Below, piece by piece: positions 25,991-33,516 of a stretch of 64,000 nucleotides of DNA. The position numbers and the translations under genes are program-made. This stretch comes from JABFSM01 sp963762545 (GTDB lineage Bacteria; Gemmatimonadota; Gemmatimonadetes; Gemmatimonadales; GWC2-71-9): NCBI GenBank assembly GCA_963762545.1, contig CAVXLC010000002.1, positions 496,001-560,000 on the forward strand, given 5' to 3'. The notes beneath the pieces are model-generated. The model did no database searches. It saw only the letters and a program-made list of their open reading frames with translations, and was not told where the DNA came from. Each line of letters opens with the position of its first letter. Position 1 is the first letter of the stretch.

Positions 25991-27285
25991 TCGGGAGACT
26001 CCTCGACGCGCTGGCGGGACGCGTGGCGTCGGCCGACGCGGTGGTGAAGACCGACGACACGCTCACGCTGTCCATTTCTCCCGACGGCGACACCCGGGTG
26101 GCCGGCGCGCGGAGCCAGCTCAGCCATCTTCGCGTGGCCCGGCAGGGTCGCATCGGCTTCGCCTCCACCACCGGGGACGATGGAGCGGACCTGGTCGGCC
26201 GGGCGATGGCGGGCGCGGCGTCCGGGGAGGAGCTCGAGCTGTTTCTCCCGGCGCCGGCGCCGCTCCCGGTGGTCGTGACCCGGGCGCCACAGACCGCCGC
26301 CGCCGACACGGCGGCGCTCCACAGTCTGGCCCGCGCGCTCTACGAGCGGCTCACCCGGACCCACCGGCGGGTCGAGGCGTGGGCGGAACGCTCAACCGGC
26401 ACGGTGCAGGTGGCGAACACCCGCGCCGTGCTGGCCGGTTACGAGGTGAGCCTCGCCGGGATTGGCGCGGTGGTCGAGTCGATCGGCGCGGTGTCGGCGC
26501 CCCCCTGCCGGGTGCATTCCGCCGCCGTCGCGCTGCCCGCGCTGGCCGACGTGGAACGGCTGGTCGAGGAGGTGGACCGCCGGCTCGCGCCGGGGGTCGT
26601 CGCGAGCGTCCCGTCCCTGTCGGGGGTTCCGGTGTGCCTCGCCCCTCGCGCGATGGCCACGCTGCTGCGGCCGGTGCGCGCCGCGCTCACCGGGTTCGAG
26701 GCGCTGCTGGGCCGCTCCCCGCTCCGGGGCCGGCTGGGGGAGCAGGTGTTCGACCAGAAGCTGTCGTTATGGGACGATCCGGTCGCCCCGGGGCGGCCGG
26801 GCTCGCGTCCGGTGGACGACGACGGCGTGGTCTCCCGTACCGTGCCGCTCGTCGAGCGCGGTCGCCTGGCCGGTCTGGCCAGCGATCTCCTGGTCGGCGC
26901 TCGCGCGCAGGTGCCCTCGACCGGCCACGCCTGGCGGCTGCCCCATGCCGCCCCCAGGGTTGGCCTGACCAATCTCCGGATGCAGCCCGGCCCCGACGGC
27001 CCCGACGCGCTGCTCGCCGCAATGGGTCGCGGCATCCTGATCGAGGATCTCGAGTGGGGTGCCGGGGCCAATGCCCTGGAAGGCACCATCGTACTGCGGG
27101 CCCCGTGGGCCTATCTGGTGGAGGGCGGGACGGTGCAGGGACGCCTCGAGGGCGTCTCGGTCTCGGGAAACGTCTTCGAGCTGCTCAATCGGATTGTTGC
27201 GGTAGGCAACGATGCCACCTGGGTCGGCGCCCAGGAGCTTCCGTCGGTGGTGGTTGAGGGCCTGGTGACGAGGATTCAGGATTGA
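25987..27285 (+). CDS. TldE/PmbA-like protein
   Basis: 432 residues, GTG start. It lacks the HExxxH-type motif, as expected for TldE, the non-catalytic partner of TldD. Family features include the C-terminal glycine-rich strands (GRGILIEDLEWGAGANALEGTI, VEGGTVQGRLEGVSVSGNVFELLNRI). The final residues TRIQD and the TGA stop are encoded by the first unit of heptamer repeat R3, so the natural C-terminus has been rewritten by the repeat. Confidence 0.82.
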   Translation: MIGRLLDALAGRVASADAVVKTDDTLTLSISPDGDTRVAGARSQLSHLRVARQGRIGFASTTGDDGADLVGRAMAGAASGEELELFLPAPAPLPVVVTRAPQTAAADTAALHSLARALYERLTRTHRRVEAWAERSTGTVQVANTRAVLAGYEVSLAGIGAVVESIGAVSAPPCRVHSAAVALPALADVERLVEEVDRRLAPGVVASVPSLSGVPVCLAPRAMATLLRPVRAALTGFEALLGRSPLRGRLGEQVFDQKLSLWDDPVAPGRPGSRPVDDDGVVSRTVPLVERGRLAGLASDLLVGARAQVPSTGHAWRLPHAAPRVGLTNLRMQPGPDGPDALLAAMGRGILIEDLEWGAGANALEGTIVLRAPWAYLVEGGTVQGRLEGVSVSGNVFELLNRIVAVGNDATWVGAQELPSVVVEGLVTRIQD

Positions 27286-27385
27286 GGATCGAGGATCGAG
27301 GATCGAGGATTGAGGATCGAGGATCGAGGATTGAGGATTGAGGGGCCCCTCACTCCTCGATCCTCACTCCTCAATCCTCACCCCT
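27273..27385. repeat. Heptamer repeat hairpin R3, longest copy
   Basis: Ten consecutive heptamers (GATTCAG, then GATTGAG/GATCGAG variants, 27273-27342) are followed by a GGGGCCCC turn and a complementary arm containing CTCGATC, CTCAATC and diverged CTCACTC units (to 27385). It lies between the convergent TldE-like and V4R genes and supplies the stop codon of the first. Confidence 0.88.
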
Positions 27386-27929
27386 AGCCGATCGCCGCTG
27401 CATAGCTCATCCCCGTCGTCATCCGCTCGTACACGTAGGTCAGCATGTCCGGCGACCCCACCAGGAAGCGGCAGCGAGCCTCGCCGCGGCTGGCGCATTC
27501 GACTTCCATCACCGCCGCCTGGGAGCCGCCCAGCCGGGTGAAGAAGTCGGCCAGCATGCCCGATGAGAAGTGACAGGAGGGATACTCCGCGCCGTGCGCC
27601 TCGCATTCGGCCCAGTGCTGCATGTCCAGCGCGAGCACCGCGGGAGAGAGCTCCGTCATGGTGATCGAGCCCCAGCCGGCGTCCTCGAAGAAGCCCGACA
27701 GCGCCCGGGCCAGATAGCTGCTGTCCAGACTGGACGGGCTGTCCACGTGATAGTGCTCCCGGCACCAGGCTTCGAACGCTTCCCAGAGCGCGGCCCCGGT
27801 GGCAAACCCGATCTCCCGCAGGAGCAGCGCCGCCTGCGCGCCGGTCTCCCGCTCGAGAACCGCCCGCATCTGGTGCAAGGCGCGCTTGCCGACGATGACG
27901 CCCGCGGCGCCGCTGGTCGCTGTGCTCAT
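27384..27929 (-). CDS. V4R (4-vinyl reductase-type) domain protein
   Basis: 181 residues. The C-terminal half ends in the characteristic V4R block EVECASRGEARCRFLVGSP, preceded by YPSCHFSSGMLADFF, containing conserved cysteines that bind small molecules or metal in this domain. V4R domains occur in sensors of hydrocarbons and in bacteriochlorophyll-related proteins. No output domain is attached here, so it could be a stand-alone sensor. It follows ligA by 28 bases and its stop touches repeat R3. Confidence 0.72.
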   Translation of the reverse strand: MSTATSGAAGVIVGKRALHQMRAVLERETGAQAALLLREIGFATGAALWEAFEAWCREHYHVDSPSSLDSSYLARALSGFFEDAGWGSITMTELSPAVLALDMQHWAECEAHGAEYPSCHFSSGMLADFFTRLGGSQAAVMEVECASRGEARCRFLVGSPDMLTYVYERMTTGMSYAAAIG

Positions 27930-27957
27930 GGTGAGTCCCGTCTCCGGTCCCGGCCGC

Positions 27958-29986
27958 CTACCCGCCGCGCCGTACCCGGCGCAGCAGTTCGGCCTCGTCA
28001 ATGACTTCGATCCCGAGTGTCTTGGCCTTGTCGAGCTTGCTGCCGGCGTCATCCCCGGCAACGACCGCATCGGTCTTCTTGCTCACGCTCCCGGTCACCC
28101 GCCCGCCGGCCGCCTCGATCAGCGCGGCGGCGTCTCCTCTGGAGAGTGTCGCCAGGGTCCCGGTCAGAACATAGCTCTTCCCGAGCAGCGGCCCGTCTCC
28201 CTGAATGGCGGTCGGCTCGGTGAGGGTGAGCCCCGCGTCGGACAGGCGGTCCACCAGCTTCCGGTTGGACGTGTCATGGAAAAAGCTTGCCACCGCATCG
28301 GCGATGGCGGGCCCGACCCCCGGCACGGAGTTTATCTCCTCCACCGAGGCGGACTTGAGGGCCGCCATGGAGCCGAAGCGGCGGGCCAGCAAGGCGGCCA
28401 CATTCTTTCCCACGTGGCGTATCCCGATGGCGAACAACAGGTTCGACAGGGGCTTTACCCGGGAGGCTGCAATGGCTTGCACCAACTGCTCGGCGCTCTG
28501 CTCCGCGAATCGGTCCAGCTCGACCAGCTGCTCCACCGTCAGGCGGTAGAGATCGCTCACGTCCCGGATGAGGCCGTGTAGCCAGCAGCTGCAGGACCCG
28601 CTCGGGACCGAGGCCGCGAATGTCCATGGCTTCGCGGGACGCGAAATGCACGATCCCCTCGAAGATGCGCCCGGGGCACGCGGCGTTGGGGCAGTAGGTC
28701 ATCACCTCGTCGGCGGGGCGCTCCACCGGGGTGCCGCAATCGGGGCACACCTCGGGCATCGCGAACACCCGCTCGCTGCCGTCGCGGCGCTCGCGCAGCG
28801 GTCCAACGATCTGGGGAATGACCTCGCCGGCCCGCATGACCTCCACCCAGTCGCCGATCCGGATGTCCTTCTGCGCGATCAGCTCGGCGTTGTGCAGCGT
28901 CGCGTTGGCGATGGTGACGCCGCCGACTTCCACCGGCTCGAGCTCGGCCCAGGGATTGAGGGCACCGGTCCGGCCGACGTTGATCTTGATGTCCCGGATC
29001 CGGGTGATGCCGATCTCGGGCGCGAACTTCCGGGCGATCGCCCAGCGGGGCTCCCGTCCGCCGATGACGCCCAGATCCTCGTGCAGGTCCCGCCGGTTCA
29101 CCTTCACGACGACCCCGTCGGCCTGGAACGGCAGGGTATCGATCAGCGCCTCCAGGTGATCCATCCGCGCCTGGACCGCCTCCAGCGTCGGGTGCCGCTC
29201 GTGGTGCGGCTCGACCTGGAATCCCCAGGCCTCGAGCCGGGCCAGCACGTCGTGCTGGGTGGGGAGCTCGAGCTTTCCCTCGATCACCTCGATGCTGAAC
29301 GCGAACATCCGGAGCCGCCGGCGCCGGGTCGAGGCCGGATCGAGCTGGCGGAGGCCCCCCGCCGCGGCATTGCGCGGGTTGGCGAATGGCGGGTCGCCCG
29401 CAGCCTCGCGCTCCTGGTTGAGCTTCTCGAAGTTCCGGTACGGCAGATAGACCTCGCCGCGGATTTCCACCACCGGCGGCACGTCCGGGGCGGACAGGTG
29501 CAGGGGAATGTCGGTGACGGTGCGGAGGTTGGCGGTGATGTCCTCGCCGATGATGCCGTTGCCCCGGGTGGTGCCCACGGTCAGGCGGCTCCGCTCGTAG
29601 GTCAGGCTCACCGCGGCGCCGTCGATCTTGATCTCGGTGGTGTAGCCGCCGCCGGTGACGTCCGGGTTGATCCGAGCGTTGCGCTCCTCCCACGCCGAGA
29701 GCTCCGCGGCGTCGAATGCGTTGGCGAGGGAGAGCATGGGTCGGCGGTGGGGATGCTTGGCCAGTGCCGTGGCCGGCGCGGCGCCGACCCGCTGGGTCGG
29801 GCTGTCGGGAACCGCCAGGGCGGGGTGCTCCGCCTCGAGGGCCTGGAGCTCCCGGAACAGCAGGTCGTACTCCGCGTCCGGAATCTCGGGGTGGTCGACG
29901 ACGTAGTAGAGGTGGTTGGCCCGATCGATCCGCCGGCGGAGCTCTTCCGCCCGCTTGACCGCGGCGGCGGGCGGCTTGGTGGTCAT
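27958..29986 (-). pseudogene. ligA: NAD-dependent DNA ligase, interrupted by one frameshift
   Basis: All LigA domains are present but in two frames. The first frame (from ATG 29986) has the adenylation domain with K120 in EIKIDG, the OB fold, and the zinc finger CPDCGTPV...CPNAACPG. It continues to LGPERVLQLLA. The second frame (to 27958) resumes with GLIRDVSDLYRLTVEQL, the helix-hairpin-helix domain and a C-terminal BRCT domain. The switch needs one surplus base in the gtgt at 28576-28579. Both parts look otherwise unaltered. LigA is normally essential, so a sequencing or assembly error is more likely than true loss. Confidence 0.9.
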
Positions 29987-30768
29987 TTTCCCTGGGCTTC
30001 GTTGGTCAGCACCGTCAACGCCACGCCGACCAGCCGGTCCAGCTCGGCGGTGCTCGAGCGGGCCAGCAGGCCCTCGTCCCACGCCCCGTCGCGATCCCCG
30101 AAGGCCAGCAGGAACCGGCGGAGGAACCCCAGCATGGCCGCGCGCTCCCGTTCGGCGGCGACCGACGCGGCGCCGCCGCCCTTGGTGGCCCGGAGCCGCT
30201 CGAAATGATGCGCCTGCCGCAGCGCCCGGGCGGTGAGGTCCGCCACGACCCGGCAGAACTCCACCTCCTGCTCCGCCAGCTCGGCGCCGTCCTTGAAGGT
30301 GCGGAGAAAGATCGCGCCGATGGCGGCGCCCCTCCAGCTGATCGGGACCACCGTGATCGACTGCACCCGCCGACTGGTGAGCACCGCGAAGACCCCGGCC
30401 AGCGACGGGTCCCGGGTGGCGTCGGGGATGTTGACCACTTCCCCCGTTTCCAGCGCCCGGCGGAGCTCGGGGTAGCGGGTCAGGTCCACCACGTGATTCC
30501 GGATGCCCGGATCCTCGTAGCTCGCCACCAGGTGGACCGCGCCGCCCCCCCGCTCGGCCAGGAACACCGAGCAGCGGTCGAGACCGAAGGTGTTGCCGAG
30601 CCGCCGCGCCACCGTCTGGACGATGTCCACATAGTGGAGCGACCCGCTGATCTCCCGCAGGAGGTCCAGCAGGGCCAGCAGCTGCTTCCGTTCCCGCTCC
30701 AGCGCCTCGACCCGGGAGGTGAGGCGGGCGATCTGTTCGGCGGCACCGAGGGGCGGGGGGGTCGTCAT
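29983..30768 (-). CDS. GAF-domain protein
   Basis: 261 residues from the second available ATG (MTTPPPLG). A short N-terminal coiled coil (RLTSRVEALERERKQLLALL) leads into a GAF domain (about residues 40-190) with LDRCSVFLAER and GAIFLRTFKDGAELAEQEVEF. No kinase or cyclase domain follows; the C-terminal 60 residues are helical and unassigned. GAF domains sense small molecules or mediate protein contacts. The stop overlaps the ligA start (ATGA), so the two are coexpressed. Confidence 0.75.
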   Translation of the reverse strand: MTTPPPLGAAEQIARLTSRVEALERERKQLLALLDLLREISGSLHYVDIVQTVARRLGNTFGLDRCSVFLAERGGGAVHLVASYEDPGIRNHVVDLTRYPELRRALETGEVVNIPDATRDPSLAGVFAVLTSRRVQSITVVPISWRGAAIGAIFLRTFKDGAELAEQEVEFCRVVADLTARALRQAHHFERLRATKGGGAASVAAERERAAMLGFLRRFLLAFGDRDGAWDEGLLARSSTAELDRLVGVALTVLTNEAQGK

Positions 30769-30861
30769 AAGGGGTGGAACTTGGGCTGCCGGTGGGAGGT
30801 GGTCAAGCGAAGCGCGCCGGGGTACGTTCCGGAGCCGATCCACCGTTCACAGGAGCACCGG

Positions 30862-31128
30862 ATGCGACGCCTCGCTGATGACGATGAAGAGGAATTCGAG
30901 GAAGAAGACGACGCGCCCCAGGGCCGGGGCGCCGGCAGTTTTGCCGCGGGTCTGGCCATCGGTGCGCTGGTCGGCGCCACCGTGGCGCTGCTGTTTGCGC
31001 CGGCCACCGGAAAGGTCACCCGCAAGAAGCTGAAGCGGCACCTCGACGACGCGAAGGAAGTGGCGGAGGAGCAGATCGATGAGCTGACCCGGAAGGCCCG
31101 GCGGGAGATCAAGAAGCACGTGTCCTAG
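30862..31128 (+). CDS. YtxH-domain small membrane protein
   Basis: 88 residues with AGGAG upstream of the ATG. An acidic N-terminus (DDDEEEFEEEDD) precedes one glycine/alanine-rich membrane segment (SFAAGLAIGALVGATVALLF), the APATGK turn typical of YtxH proteins, and a lysine-rich amphipathic helix. YtxH proteins are general-stress-associated single-span proteins of unknown mechanism. The open frame extends upstream, but only this start has a ribosome binding site. Confidence 0.8.
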   Translation: MRRLADDDEEEFEEEDDAPQGRGAGSFAAGLAIGALVGATVALLFAPATGKVTRKKLKRHLDDAKEVAEEQIDELTRKARREIKKHVS

Positions 31129-31195
31129 GAGTGAGGATTGAGGATTGGGGATCGAGGGAATGGCCTTTCCCTCGATCCTCAATCCTCGATCCTGG
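31129..31195. repeat. Heptamer repeat hairpin R4 (GATYGAG family)
   Basis: Right after the YtxH stop codon a left arm of diverged heptamers (31129-31159) is followed by a short loop and the complementary arm (31168-31195). It separates two convergent genes and supplies the stop codon and last residues (RIED) of the minus-strand TPR gene. Confidence 0.85.
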
Positions 31196-31934
31196 CAAGG
31201 AGCTCAACCGCTAGACGGCGATACGTCGAATCCGCGGCGACTCGATTCGGTAGTCCGGCAATGAGCCGGAGCTCGGATCGGGCCGCCGCGGTCTCGTGCC
31301 GGGCCACCAGGACCCGGGCCAGGTCCAGGTGGTGATAGATGCGTTGCGGATCGATCGTGGTCGCGCGGGACAGGTCGCTCCGCGCCTCCGCCCAGCTCGC
31401 CTGCCCGAACACGCCCCCGCCGAGAATGCTCTTGGCGATGAATCGCTCGAGCCCCGACAGGCTCATGACCTCGTAGTTCCATCGTCCCAGCAGGTGCAGC
31501 GCGCCATCGTGGTTCGAATCCGCCGCGATGGCCCGGAGGGCGAGCGAATGGATCTCGGTGGCCATCCGCACCTTGTCCTTGGTGCCTCGGGTCAGGGCGG
31601 TGTTGCCCAGCACCAGCCCGAGCGCAAAGAGCGCGTTGGCGTCGCTCGGGGCCACGCGCACGGCCCGGCGGGCGCGCCGCTCTCCCAGGGCGAGTAGCGA
31701 GTCCCGCCGAGCCCGGTCGGCCTTGCTGGTGAGCGGGAGCGACAGGTCGCTGAGCGCGATCGCGGCCTTCCAGTTGGCGGGCAGGTCGAGCGAATCGCGC
31801 GCCAGAATCGCCTCGAAGCGGACCAGCGCGGCCGCCGGCTGCATCGGGGCCAGCCGGACCCCCTCGGCCAGGAGGGAATCCCGCGCGGGGCCCTGGAGCA
31901 GCGCGAGGACGGCGGTGAGCGCGTATGTTATCAA
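31179..31934 (-). CDS. Exported TPR-like protein
   Basis: About 251 residues if it starts at the TTG at 31934, giving a signal peptide (ITYALTAVLALLQG). An upstream TTG lies inside repeat R5 and would add repeat-coded residues (RIEDRGSRKNRR). The mature part has TPR-like helical pairs (RRAVRVAPSDANALFALG, LSRATTIDPQRIYHHLDLA), resembling RMD/FAM82-type repeat proteins. Its C-terminal RIED and stop come from repeat R4, so both ends of the gene touch repeats. The function is unknown and the start uncertain. Confidence 0.65.
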   Translation of the reverse strand: MITYALTAVLALLQGPARDSLLAEGVRLAPMQPAAALVRFEAILARDSLDLPANWKAAIALSDLSLPLTSKADRARRDSLLALGERRARRAVRVAPSDANALFALGLVLGNTALTRGTKDKVRMATEIHSLALRAIAADSNHDGALHLLGRWNYEVMSLSGLERFIAKSILGGGVFGQASWAEARSDLSRATTIDPQRIYHHLDLARVLVARHETAAARSELRLIAGLPNRVAADSTYRRLAVELLARIED

Positions 31935-31950
31935 GCGGCGGTTCTTTCTC

Positions 31951-32026
31951 GATCCTCGATCCTCGATCCTCAATCCTCGATCCTCGATCCTCGATCCTCA
32001 ATCCTCAATCCTCAATCCTCAATCCT
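31951..32026. repeat. Heptamer tandem array R5, single orientation
   Basis: Ten full units and one partial unit of GATCCTC/AATCCTC (the complement of GATYGAG) run in one direction without an inverted partner. Unlike the other four sites it lies between divergent genes, filling most of the space between the TPR gene and the pyrimidine phosphorylase, and ends six bases before the latter's ATG. Confidence 0.88.
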
Positions 32027-32032
32027 GCTCTC

Positions 32033-33364
32033 ATGCTCATCCCAAGACTAATCGAGCGCAAGCGCGACGGCCTCCCGCTGACCGGCGACGAATGGCGCGC
32101 CCTGGTGACCGGATACGTCGCGGGACAGGTGCCCGACTACCAGATGAGCGCGCTGGCGATGGCGGTGGTGTGGCGGGGCCTCGAGCCGGGCGAGCTGGCC
32201 GCGCTCACCGAAGCAATGCTCCGCTCCGGCGCCTCCCTCGATTTCGGAGACTGGGCCACGCCCCGGGTGGACAAGCACTCGATCGGCGGGGTGGGAGACA
32301 AGACTTCGCTCCTCCTCGCGCCGATGGTCGCCTGTCTCGGCGTTGCGGTGCCGATGATCTCGGGCCGGGGGCTGGGGCACACCGGGGGCACGCTGGACAA
32401 GCTCGAAGCGATTCCCGGGTTCAACACCCGGCTCTCGCTCGACGAGGCGGTGGCGCAGGTCCGGAAGCTGGGTCTGGTGATGCTGGGACAGACCCCCGAA
32501 ATCTGCCCGGCCGACCGGAAGCTCTATGCCCTGCGCGACGTCACCGGCACGGTCGAGTCCATTCCGCTCATCTCCGCCAGCATCATGTCCAAGAAGCTGG
32601 CCGAGGGATTGTCCGGCCTGGTGTTGGACATCAAGACGGGAAGCGGCGCGTTCATCACCGATCCGGCCCAGTCCCAGGTGCTCGCCCGAACCATGATCGG
32701 GATCGGGGAGGCCCACGGCTGCCGCACCGTGGCTCTGCTCACGGCCATGGATCGCCCACTGGGAATCGCCTGCGGCAACTCGCTCGAGGTGATCGAGTCG
32801 CTGGAGGGGCTCCAGGGCCGCGGCCCGGCGGATCTCATGGAGGTGACCTACGCGCTGGCGGTGGAGATGCTCCTCGTGGCGGGCGTGGCCGCCGACCGCG
32901 CCTCGGCCCGGCGGCGGCTGGAGGAAACGATCACCTCGGGCCGGGCGCTCCAGATGTTCGCGCGGATGGTCGAAGCGCAGGGCGGGGATCCGCGGGTCGT
33001 GTCCGATTATTCACGGCTTCCCAAGGCGCCGGTGACGATGGAATACCGCGCTGTGAAGGGCGGGGTAGTGACGGACATCCCGCCCCGGAAGATCGGGCAT
33101 GCCATCATCGCGCTGGGCGGGGGGCGCTCCAAGACCGAGGATACCATCGATGCGGGGGTGGGGCTGATGATTCCCGCCAAGCCCGGCGACCGGGTGCGCC
33201 GCGGGGATGTCCTGGCCGTAATCCATGCCCGCACCGAGGCGGACGCCGAGCGGGCCCGGACCGCGCTGGACGAGGCGATCGTGATCGGGGAAGGTGCCAA
33301 CCCGCTGCCGCTGGTTTCCCATCGGGTTACCGTCGCGGGGGTCGAGCAGCTCCAGGGCGCCTGA
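32033..33364 (+). CDS. Pyrimidine-nucleoside (thymidine) phosphorylase
   Basis: 443 residues. It splits thymidine, and uridine in the Pdp type, with phosphate to give the free base and (deoxy)ribose 1-phosphate. The family signature SGRGLGHTGGTLDKLEAIPG is complete, and KHSIGGVGDKTSL plus the C-terminal SKTEDTIDAGVGL block agree. DeoA and Pdp cannot be separated with confidence. The ATG directly follows the heptamer array and has no ribosome binding site. Confidence 0.92.
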   Translation: MLIPRLIERKRDGLPLTGDEWRALVTGYVAGQVPDYQMSALAMAVVWRGLEPGELAALTEAMLRSGASLDFGDWATPRVDKHSIGGVGDKTSLLLAPMVACLGVAVPMISGRGLGHTGGTLDKLEAIPGFNTRLSLDEAVAQVRKLGLVMLGQTPEICPADRKLYALRDVTGTVESIPLISASIMSKKLAEGLSGLVLDIKTGSGAFITDPAQSQVLARTMIGIGEAHGCRTVALLTAMDRPLGIACGNSLEVIESLEGLQGRGPADLMEVTYALAVEMLLVAGVAADRASARRRLEETITSGRALQMFARMVEAQGGDPRVVSDYSRLPKAPVTMEYRAVKGGVVTDIPPRKIGHAIIALGGGRSKTEDTIDAGVGLMIPAKPGDRVRRGDVLAVIHARTEADAERARTALDEAIVIGEGANPLPLVSHRVTVAGVEQLQGA

Positions 33365-33405
33365 CAGCCAGCCTGTTCCTCGGTCGTTCGACGCTCTCCC
33401 CCCGA

Positions 33406-33437
33406 AATTCGCGCATTTTCGCGGTTTTTCGCGAATT
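33406..33437. terminator. Hairpin between convergent phosphorylase and gyrB genes
   Basis: AATTCGCG (33406-33413) and CGCGAATT (33430-33437) form an eight-base-pair stem. The loop includes two T-runs (atttt, gttttt). It is placed to end transcripts from either side, though the T-runs lie inside rather than after the stem. Confidence 0.4.
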
Positions 33438-33477
33438 GGCCTCGAATCGGTTCGAATAGCCGGGAGCCGTGCCCTAG

Positions 33478-33508
33478 ATTGCTTCGGGGCCCAGCGGCCC
33501 CTCGCAAT
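33478..33508. repeat. Palindromic interspersed element
   Basis: ATTGC...GCAAT (33478-33482 with 33504-33508) encloses GGGGCC...GGCCCC (33486-33491 with 33496-33501) and a four-base loop. It has the look of short palindromic repeats that recur between genes in many bacterial genomes. Only one copy is in this window, so the repeat status rests on recognition of the type. Confidence 0.45.
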
Positions 33509-33516
33509 GACCGGGG

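Noticed and set aside
27273..32026. CRISPR array, suggested by repeated units in several gaps
   Set aside because: Units are seven bases, contiguous and without spacers, and no cas genes are present.
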